Positions 19,401 through 26,203 of a stretch of DNA of 26,203 nucleotides are shown in pieces. Origin of the DNA: Reticulitermes lucifugus (Eukaryota > Arthropoda > Insecta > Blattodea > Rhinotermitidae); the NCBI GenBank assembly GCA_026260175.1, contig JAKCWW010008459.1, positions 1 to 26,203 on the forward strand, given 5' to 3'. A program made the translations under genes and the position numbers. Under the pieces are notes generated by a model that saw nothing but the letters and a program-made list of their open reading frames with translations, had not been told where the DNA came from and made no database searches. Numbering within the stretch: position 1 is the first letter of the stretch; each line of letters starts with the position of its first letter.

Positions 19401-22400
19401 AAAAATTAAACCACACGTTATAATTGAATGAACCAAGGAAAAATAAATCATCCTTGGACATATCACTCAGTATAGACAGCAGCTTTGCTTCTGCACTGGC
19501 CTGAAGTTTCATCTGTGGTATGTCTGTGACTTGCCCTTCCCAAAGCTCCTCTTTGAATTTCCAGTATACACTACTCCTTATTTGTTTTGGGCCAGGTTAA
19601 CTTCTGTTGGGTGGAAAGGTCATATTGAGTCTAATAACCCTATGAGAAATTAAACAAACAATTTTTTATGTTTCATGCTTCCTTCGTAGGTACTGATGAT
19701 CCCAATTGTAAAACTATTCCTGTATTTGCAATTTGGTACCCTGGCCCTGGCACTGACAGCCACTTGGACTGTTGATCACAGTTACCATCCGTATTGTGAA
19801 ACCAATTACAGACAGCATGAACATCAGATGACTATATGTTGTTAGCTGGCCAAGAACTACATTTAACTCAAAACAATAAAATTAACTATTCTGCTACTTT
19901 CTGTTTAGTATCTGTTGCCTTTTCCAACAACAAGTAAGAGGAGCAAAACATCTGAACTACCCAAGACTTCGAAATCCCATCTGGTTTGTGAGGAAAGAGA
20001 GGACAGTAAGTGTGGCTGATAGTGCATATTTAAATACAATGCATGTGGTCAAACAGGTTGCAGATGATAGAGATATTTTTAAACATGTATTTGTTCTTGC
20101 TTACAGAAATATGAAGAACACTTGACACCAGAAAATAAGTCATTCATCAAAGAAGTTATTCATGATAAATATGGCCCACCAGCAGTAATTGGAGGTGTCA
20201 GTACCTACCAACAGAGCCCGCTTAAACTTCAACCAATGGAGCGAGGTTCTTGGTTTCCTGGTTGCAGGAGAACAGGTGTAATTGCCCGTAAGATAGGCAT
20301 CTATCCAATGTGGCTTAAAGATGGTACCAGAGTTCTCACAACCTTACTACATGTGAGTTTTATACATCAGCCATTTCATTACCCAAGTACAAAAAATTAA
20401 CAAATCTGAATCATTTTCCCAGTGAAGACAACAAATCTGTAACACTATTCAAACACATTTGTGTTCTCAGCTTTGCAGTGTTGTACACTGTTACATGTCA
20501 CAGAACCAGATGTGCTGAGTTCAGCAATGAAAATAATTCAGAAGTAAGCTTTCTTCTATAAAGACATGCAGCTTCTGTAAATTCTGGTTGCTGTACTTAC
20601 TGTATGCTTCATGTAGTAAATCTGTAGATTGAATTCTGGGAGCAGCTATTACAATGAAGGCTATTGTGACTTTTCTCCATCATCATTGTCAGGGCCTGAT
20701 CATATTGTGTGATAGGCCAGTAATTATTTGCTGTGATTACAGTAGTCAAATTGACAAACGTGGGTGCAGAATTTTGTTTTGTGTAATGAAATATCACCAT
20801 TTAGTTTTCACTGTCTGTCCTGTATACCAATCTTGGGCAACTTTATGTGAATAAATACATTTATTCCTGCACATGCCAGTAGAGCTATACCTCTACTCCC
20901 CCTCTGGGCCCTCATGGCCTGTTCTAGGGAGAACTTTATCTTTACATGCCAGTGCACTTGACAAGACCATATGTAGTTTACTAGATTCTCCCCTCTCCTA
21001 CATCTTTTCCCATTCATAATCATACTTCAGTGCTATGTAATTTATTGACTCAGTGTTATATTAAATAAATCAAGAAGTACAGGATGCACCTCTGATCATT
21101 TCCCTGGAGAAGGCAACTGTCAACGGGAGCTTTATCACTAGGTAGCTTGCATCTGCTGGGAATGTACAGCCCATTTTTCCCCTGCACTTAACCTACCTTA
21201 CATTTCATAGAAGAGTCTTGGAATTGCTGACTTTCAGCTTCTCAGTAGGCCTTGCTCCTCCTGCAAATATTTTTCAACACAATAGAGCCCGTGTCTTGAA
21301 ATATGTGCAACTTTTTTTCGAATATTTCTTTCAGTTGTTGCAGCAAATTTGGATCGTTCACAAATTCAGAAAATGCTGGATATATTGTAAAATGTATCTC
21401 GTATATTTTCTCGAGAAATGTTTATGATGAGCGTTCAGTTTTTTAATACACTTTTATATTTTGATTAATTTTTCCAAGTATGTAGACAGTATCTATAAAA
21501 TTTTGTTCCTTTATTGTTCCCAGTTTTTATGATACATTGACATTAATTAATGGATGTGAACTATATATATGGCAGAGTGAGTTGTGTTCATGTTAAGTTT
21601 TTATATTTAAGGTTGTGGATAATCATGTTATCCGTTACATACCACCAGAAGAATTTAATCCTCCACGAACATCTATAAGCAATCCCAAATCTAAACAACG
21701 GCTTGGGTGTTTACTTGTTGGTGCTGAAAGTGCAGACCCACAAACAGTATGTACATATTATAAATTTATTGTATATAAATTAATTTATTTTATATAAATT
21801 ATATTTTTAACTAGAAGAAACTTCATGCAGTAAGTGTGAGATGTAATAGTATGGAAAGGAATAAATTCATTATATCACATTTTCTTCTCTGTCCTGGTTT
21901 GCAGTGATCCCATTGTGATAACACTTAATCTTTCTGAAAGCTAGTCTCAATGGTACCTAACAGAAGATATATACATACATTAAACCCAATTACAACATCC
22001 CTTCTTAAAAATGTTTCCTACCCAAGAGTCAGAATAATTAAATACCACAGTTTCTCAGAATAATTAAATACCACAGTTTTCTCATATGATTAACATATAT
22101 GTTGCCTGTACACTTCCTGTTTAAAACAATTTCCTGTTCTAAGATTGTAAATTAATGGTAATTGCCCGTATAGGAACGTTCCAGCTACTGTACATTCCTG
22201 AAACATCACATTAGTTTCACTTCCTTTAACTCAGCAATGATTGTTCAGGAAGATTGGGGTCAGGACCAAGAATTTTCAGTGATTGAAGAGGGAAAACAAC
22301 ACTGCAAGGAACACTGCTGCATCCAATTTAATTATATGTTGTTTATATGGGCCATTTTTTGGGACCAGAAGAAATAATGATACTTGCAGGAAAATTAATG

Positions 22401-24793
22401 GATAAGAGGTTTCCTTGTATGTATTTGCAGGAACATATATTGCACCTAACACACACATATGCATGCTTACAGTTCACAAAGGAGTACTGTGGACTTTTCA
22501 AAGATTCTGGAGTGATGCCAACAAAAATATTGGGAAGGTTCTTGATCCCTCCAGAAGCAGCAATACAACCAGGAACGCCCCTTTATGCCTCTCATTTTAA
22601 ACCGGGAGATTATGTAGATGTTAGAGGCAAGACGTAAGTAATATTTTTTGTCATTCATGGCAGTTTTCACTGTGGAAATAATGCAGATAATGTCCTTATT
22701 ATAATCACTGTGTTAGTGTAGTGGGTCTGAGATTTGGATAACTGAAGGGTGTAAAGGGTAGGATAAGCCTCTCATATCATAATGTAAAACTCGTCTTCAT
22801 GTAGTGCACCATTTTCTTGCAAGGAAGACTATGGAAACTTTGGTGTAACCCAGGGCAGCTGAACGTATTCTGCCAAAGGTTTTTAAAAATGCCTGTAATG
22901 GATATAGAACTTATCTGTTTCTTTATTTCATACAACAAACATGGCATAATGAACTGCATATCGTATATAATATGTTGATGTATGTATTTTACAACAGAGT
23001 TGGTACATTTAAATAAAGTTAAAATCCTCCTCCTCCTCGCAGCTTGAAGTTGTATGTAAAGTGATGGTCCACACTGATGAAATTCAGTTTAGTTTGCCAA
23101 TTCTTGTGTTTCTAATGCCAAACTTGATCATAATCTGCCCTTAATCAAGGAAATGCTTTTACAGGTATATTTACAGACAGAAAACAGGACCATGGTCATT
23201 TCCTTCCAGATCCTTTCTAGTTCACCATTCATTGCCATTGTTTTAGTTGCCAACAATCATAAAATCATAGGATACATGAAACTGATGGGCTCCATTATAT
23301 CTTGACAAAAGCATTAACAGTGAAAACAAAGTATGGTATTTTTAGATATATCTTGCAGAATATGAGCAAGAAATTTATTTACACCATAAATGTATCGGAC
23401 GTCAGTGAAGGTGATTGGCAACAACATTTTTCACCCTAGAAACTGGTTGTGTGGCAGATATTTCCTCCATGTTTGCCTCATTGTAATTCCAGGTTCTGTG
23501 CAGTACACACTACACAATAATTGTCCCATGTTGTTTTATGCAAAATAACAACTGTAGTTTGACCATTTTAGATAGCCTACAAAACAGTGATCACTTAACA
23601 TTAACTGTATATTTTAAGTGGTTCCTGTTATGTGTGTTAGTATCCTGAAGCACGGTATATAATAAACAGAATTTGATTTTTGCTATTCACACTTAATATT
23701 TTTAAGCTCTTTTTTAAGTATGTATGAGTCTCAGATACCAAAATGTGTATTGTATATTAATAATTTCAATGTCATGTGAAAATCTTTTATGAGTCTGTAG
23801 GTTTATCATGTAGAGCACCCCTTCTGATCCACTTGGCATCCAACAGATGTCACACAACTGCACTTACTGGACTACAGCAGACCTTCCTTTGTACAGGTGT
23901 AAAGTGAACATACCACTCAACGATCTTTATGAGCATATTCGTTTGTTCTGTGGTTATATGTGCACATTTAGAGCACACAGTTTGAAGTGCTGAACACCAC
24001 GGTTGAGTGGATATCCTATCTGCTTCATAGTCAGTAGGTTCAGGGTTCAAATGTCATTCTGGAGAATGGCTATTATGACCGGATTTTTATCATTTTCCTC
24101 ATTTTCTGTAGTTGGGGTAGTATCTCAGATTAGATCACAACCACATCCTTCCCAGTTCACTAGTTGCAAATAATCCTACTACTAAACACAGCATAGTCTG
24201 AGCTATTAATATCAGAATCCTCTCAAATAAAGAAAGCTGCAGATTTTATACTGTAATCCAGAAGTGGCAAATTTCTGACTAATCACCAGTCATGAGCAGC
24301 TCATTTATACAAGTTGTCATTTAACTGCCCCCATTGTGTGTCTTGTGCAAAGAAGATAACCATTATGAATCACAGTCACCTCCCAAATTGCACAGTGATA
24401 CATCCTTGGAATAGTCCAAATGTGAAATAATATTGGGATGCTAGAAGGTGAATGGAATTCCTCCAACTGCCTGAGCATTAAATTCTGCTGCTGCTCCCAC
24501 TACTACTACTACTACTGATGCTGCTGCTGCTACTACTACTATGAGTATTACTACTACTGCTACTGCTACAGTTGCTTTCATTGTATGATTCGACATGTTG
24601 TAGCATTTATTATGGTTTCCAAGGCGTGATGAAGCGCTGGGGATTTAAAGGAGGTCCAGCTTCTCACGGTGTTACAAAGACTCACCGCAGACCTGGAAAC
24701 ATTGGTTCTGGAGGAGGAAAAGCTCGTGTTTGGCCAGGACAGAAAATGCCTGGTCATATGGGAAATCGCTACAGAATTCTTTATGGACTGCAA
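16416..24793 (+). CDS. mRpL3: mitochondrial ribosomal protein L3 (uL3m), 3' end beyond window
   Basis: Joined exons: 16416-16489, 19909-20005, 20107-20352, 21612-21746, 22473-22633, 24604-24793. They total 903 nt or 301 residues, in frame throughout with GT-AG introns. The protein is uL3 of the mitochondrial large subunit, which sits in the mitochondrial matrix near the 3' region of large-subunit rRNA. The N-terminus is basic and hydrophobic, lacks acidic residues for 23 positions, and has VRGAKH near residue 40, as in an import presequence. The core carries [12 protein letters not shown] (exon 3) and the uL3 signature [13 protein letters not shown]...[11 protein letters not shown]...[13 protein letters not shown] (exon 6). 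Vertebrate MRPL3 is about 348 residues, so the segment starting VWRIN is missing. No match to it was seen up to 26203, so the last intron is at least 1.4 kb. Confidence 0.94.
16748..17024 (+). mobile_element. tRNA-derived SINE, copy C
   Basis: The plus strand follows copy A in order: GTAGTCCGGGTAATGATTAGG head, AGATGTTCTGTTCTCCGG, GAGGCTGACCACTTACCTC, GAATGAGTAGAGCTATACC, and a tail ending TTGCCTTCATGACGTAAAGG and CTGTACCTTTAC. The B box is damaged (CAGGGTTGAGAA). CpGs are well kept, which suggests a younger or unmethylated copy. Confidence 0.8.
18250..18600 (+). mobile_element. decayed RTE-like LINE fragment 2
   Basis: Broken translation shows LYGCEM, then [14 protein letters not shown] and RHVWELE, followed by a KPLLGMS...[11 protein letters not shown] stretch. 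The order matches the C-terminal part of RTE-type elements, upstream of and overlapping the region seen in fragment 1. Many stops. Confidence 0.65.
18718..19466 (-). mobile_element. 5'-truncated Jockey-like LINE, 3' end
   Basis: The minus-strand frame at 19466-19074 (130 residues) reads [17 protein letters not shown], later [27 protein letters not shown] and [16 protein letters not shown]. This is the C-terminal end of Jockey-clade reverse transcriptase ORFs. A frame break after HLLLHLK is followed by [22 protein letters not shown] sequence and an AT-rich 3' UTR that ends in GGATTTATGGAGTG and TGAATGAAT units. 5' truncation is typical of target-primed insertion. Confidence 0.85.
19909..20005 (+). 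CDS. mRpL3: mRpL3 coding exon 2
   Basis: This 97-nt exon lies between acceptor CTTTCTGTTTAG and donor ACA|GTAAGT. It encodes residues 25-57, with [20 protein letters not shown]. The position and the W-x-x-[RK] pattern match the RSGTWW segment that precedes EEHL in vertebrate MRPL3. The exon carries no ATG-led ORF of track length. Confidence 0.87.
20107..20352 (+). CDS. mRpL3: mRpL3 coding exon 3
   Basis: The exon has acceptor GCTTACAG and donor CAT|GTGAGT, 82 codons in phase 0. It begins [17 protein letters not shown], a conserved mitochondrial extension, and ends in the start of the uL3 fold ([20 protein letters not shown]...TLL). Only a 101-bp intron separates it from exon 2. Confidence 0.95.
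20353..21611 (+). other. mRpL3 intron 3
   Basis: A 1259-bp intron with one SINE tail fragment. Nothing else is supported. Confidence 0.9.
20879..20945 (+). mobile_element. SINE tail fragment, copy D
   Basis: GTAGAGCTATACCTCTACTC...CCCTCATGGCC...TTTATCTTTAC matches the tail of copy C in orientation. No head is present. Confidence 0.75.
21612..21746 (+). CDS. mRpL3: mRpL3 coding exon 4
   Basis: Acceptor ATATTTAAG and donor ACA|GTATGT bound 45 codons in phase 0: [15 protein letters not shown]... to [14 protein letters not shown]. This continues the beta-barrel of uL3 (LL-V-D-HV-[KR]Y pattern). The polypyrimidine tract is T/A-rich and weak. Confidence 0.92.
21747..22472 (+). other. mRpL3 intron 4
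   Basis: A 726-bp intron between GTATGT and GCTTACAG. It contains only the short tandem duplication listed next. Confidence 0.9.
22029..22080. repeat. 26-bp tandem duplication
   Basis: Two adjacent copies of a unit beginning TCAGAATAATTAAATACCAC differ only at the last base, so the duplication is recent. Confidence 0.9.
22473..22633 (+). CDS. mRpL3: mRpL3 coding exon 5
   Basis: Acceptor ATGCTTACAG precedes [20 protein letters not shown], and the exon ends YVDVRGK plus two bases of a Thr codon, before GTAAGT. It contains [18 protein letters not shown], which is strongly conserved in MRPL3. Confidence 0.95.
23995..24060 (+). mobile_element. tRNA-like sequence, possible SINE head
   Basis: GGTTGAGTGGATATCC resembles a D-arm/A box and GGGTTCAAATGTC an imperfect B box about 35 nt later, with TTCATAG in anticodon-loop position. 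Acceptor-stem pairing is not convincing, so a SINE head or decayed tRNA copy is likelier than a working tRNA. Confidence 0.4.
24484..24570. repeat. (CTA/CTG)n trinucleotide tract
   Basis: Mixed CTG, CTA and related units, ending 33 nt before the exon 6 acceptor of mRpL3. They include branch-site-like TACTGAT. Confidence 0.9.
24604..24793 (+). CDS. mRpL3: mRpL3 coding exon 6, uL3 signature
   Basis: The acceptor TGTTGTAG has almost no pyrimidine tract. The exon encodes residues 238-301 and holds the rRNA-binding loop of uL3 ([36 protein letters not shown]). It ends GLQ before donor GTATGA. Reading through the donor gives V then stop at once, so splicing to a further exon is needed for the family's C-terminal 50-80 residues. 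Confidence 0.94.
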
Positions 24794-25261
24794 GTATGAA
24801 TTTGAAATTAAATCTTAATTGGATTTTGTACTCTGTTTATTAACACAGTGCAAAGACAGCAATTTGAAGGGAACCCCTAACAGTTAACAAGACTGGGCAG
24901 ATAACGTTTAAAAAAGTGCATTATGATCAGTGCTGTCTGGCTGCAGTAAATGATTTAGTGGCCCTGATCCCATCAGTAAAAGTAAATTACACCTGTCTTC
25001 CCTCTGCCTTCCTTCTTTTTTTAATCTTAAATTATGTTTACATTCTGTTGCTGCTGATTTATATATTCTGAAACTTGTTGTTTACATTCACACCATAGAA
25101 CCACTACATACAAATCAACATGTTTTGCTTTGTAATGGATATCACAACATTGTATCAAAGATACATACTCAACCTCCACATCTGTACAGCTGGTGAGAAC
25201 TGTGAAGAAACATTCCATTCACCCCTTCTTTCTTCGACCCTTTCATAAAATCCTGTCATTT

Positions 25262-25400
25262 TATAAGATTCGATTTACTCGCTGCAGTGAGTATTCAATT
25301 ACAGTCTTATGGGATATGGTACCTTATAGTTTGGTAAGTAAATACCAACATTTTTTAAGAATCTGCAACCTACATTGCTGAATATGGAGGCAGCAGTTCC
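25262..25400 (+). mobile_element. dispersed repeat, second copy (WDMVPYSLV trace)
   Basis: The plus-strand frame reads ITVLWDMVPYSLVSKYQHF, parallel to the minus-strand copy at 8395-8605. Limits are approximate. Confidence 0.55.
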
Positions 25401-25429
25401 ACCAGCATGTTGGTACATATCAAGTTACC

Positions 25430-25565
25430 ATTTTTTTTTTCAATGGCTGGAGAGCCCCTTGGGGGCCTAGGCCGCCTCATTGTTCTAGGCTTCACGATCA
25501 CACTTGAGACACACCACACTCGGTAGGACTCCTCTGGATGAGGGACCAGCCCGTGGCAATCAAGT
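25430..25565 (-). mobile_element. retroposon fragment with SLIQRSPTECG trace and poly(A)
   Basis: Read on the minus strand, ATGWSLIQRSPTECGVS is followed by a GC-rich block (GGCGGCCTAGGCCCCCAAGG) and a run of ten A at the plus-strand T-run near 25431-25440. The tail indicates retroposition. I recall the S-L-[VI]-Q-R-S-P-T-E-C-G trace from other insect repeats. Element class is not determined. Confidence 0.6.
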
Positions 25566-26104
25566 TAGCATATTTACCCAAATATAAGATGACCCCTACA
25601 CAATCTTCATTTTTCAGGAAGATACCTGTACAGAGTGTGTTTAAGTTCAGGCACTTCATTCCACATCTCTCCCACGTCATTCAAAATTATACCACATCCA
25701 TGAAGCACTACATGACTTCTTTAGTTTATATACCATCATTATGAACTGTGCCTAACCAATGCAGTCTCATGTATGCCATAATAACCACTGTCCAACGTTT
25801 TCCTGTTGTGCCCAGTGGCTGACTTCCCCTCAATTTACAGCTCCTGCATGTACTATGACAGGTCTGCTGTTCATTTAGGGACATACTGAGCTTCAGTGTG
25901 TCAGTCAGAATGGTAACAGCTGTCTGATAATCATCATGGTGTTTTCATTTTGCACAGTACATGCAGGCAGGCTTTGTTAATTGTCTTGCCTTGTCTTTGT
26001 TGTAGGACTACGTACACAGAAGACACATATCATGCTTAAAAAATGCACTTCTTTTAAGTGGCTGTAAGTGTTCATTTGGCTGTTCATGTTCTTCAGAGAT
26101 CTGC

Positions 26105-26203
26105 TTAACCCTTAGCTGCCGAACGGCCACTATAGTGGCTGCCCTTTAAATGTGGCAAAGCTCCGAACGGCCACTTTAGTGGCCGCTGAGTGTGTGTCGA
26201 ATT
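26105..26203 (+). mobile_element. piggyBac-like MITE terminus, cut by the window edge
   Basis: TTAA at 26105-26108 is followed by CCCTTAGCTGCCG, the form of many piggyBac-superfamily ends (TTAA target, CCCTTNG start). Inside are two copies, 44 bp apart, of CCGAACGGCCACT, each within a palindrome (GCCACTATAGTGGC at 26126-26139; GGCCACT-tt-AGTGGCC at 26169-26184). The other end is outside the window. Confidence 0.55.

Larger units (their letters stand above)
16490..19908 (+). other. mRpL3 intron 1
   Basis: A 3419-bp intron with a SINE copy close to its 5' end, an RTE-like fragment and a Jockey-like LINE end, each listed separately. The remainder is AT-rich with no supported feature. Confidence 0.85.
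22634..24603 (+). other. mRpL3 intron 5
   Basis: A 1970-bp intron. It holds a tRNA-like SINE-head candidate and a CTA/CTG tract close to the acceptor. No further feature is supported. Confidence 0.9.
24794..26203 (+). other. mRpL3 last visible intron, right edge
   Basis: The stretch begins with donor GTATGA. I searched it for the expected VWRIN continuation and found none. It holds three repeat remnants, listed separately. Confidence 0.8.

Noticed and set aside
22029-22080. CRISPR-like or satellite array
   Set aside because: There are only two directly adjacent copies with no spacers, and the setting is a eukaryotic intron.

Overview
The window is nuclear DNA of an animal, almost certainly an insect. 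It is AT-rich, has GT-AG introns of 0.1 to 4.6 kb, and the introns are full of decayed retroposons. Several decayed peptide traces resemble dispersed repeats that I recall from cockroach and termite (Blattodea) genomes. That placement is inference. No bacterial or viral gene was seen.

Two genes lie head to head. On the minus strand, nine coding exons between 16274 and 1170 give a complete 884-residue C2H2 zinc-finger protein with 11 fingers. I recognise it as a ZFP64 orthologue from the N-terminal C2HC-like finger, the order and spacing of the fingers, and the isolated last finger. On the plus strand, six exons between 16416 and 24793 encode the first 301 residues of the mitochondrial large-subunit ribosomal protein uL3m (mRpL3/MRPL3). 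Its last exon or exons lie beyond the right edge. All joins keep frame and use GT-AG sites. Only 141 bp separate the two start codons, so this stretch is very probably a shared bidirectional promoter.

Layout: 1-1169, 3' flank of the finger gene, with an AAT microsatellite and two hairpins; 1170-16274, the Zfp64-like gene; 16275-16415, divergent promoter; 16416-26203, mRpL3 and its introns. The introns hold at least five copies of one tRNA-derived SINE family, a 3' piece of a Jockey-like LINE, two RTE-like fragments, a hAT-like terminus, other dispersed repeats, and a piggyBac-like end that runs off the right edge. A 50-N assembly gap at 12192-12241 sits between perfect 63-bp inverted repeats.

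The two proteins have unrelated jobs: one is a sequence-specific nuclear regulator, the other a structural part of the mitochondrial ribosome. They are linked only by the promoter. I found no clear new multigene system. The most unusual points are the inverted repeat at the gap, the compact divergent promoter with overlapping upstream ATGs, and the symmetric phase-1 exon design of the finger gene.
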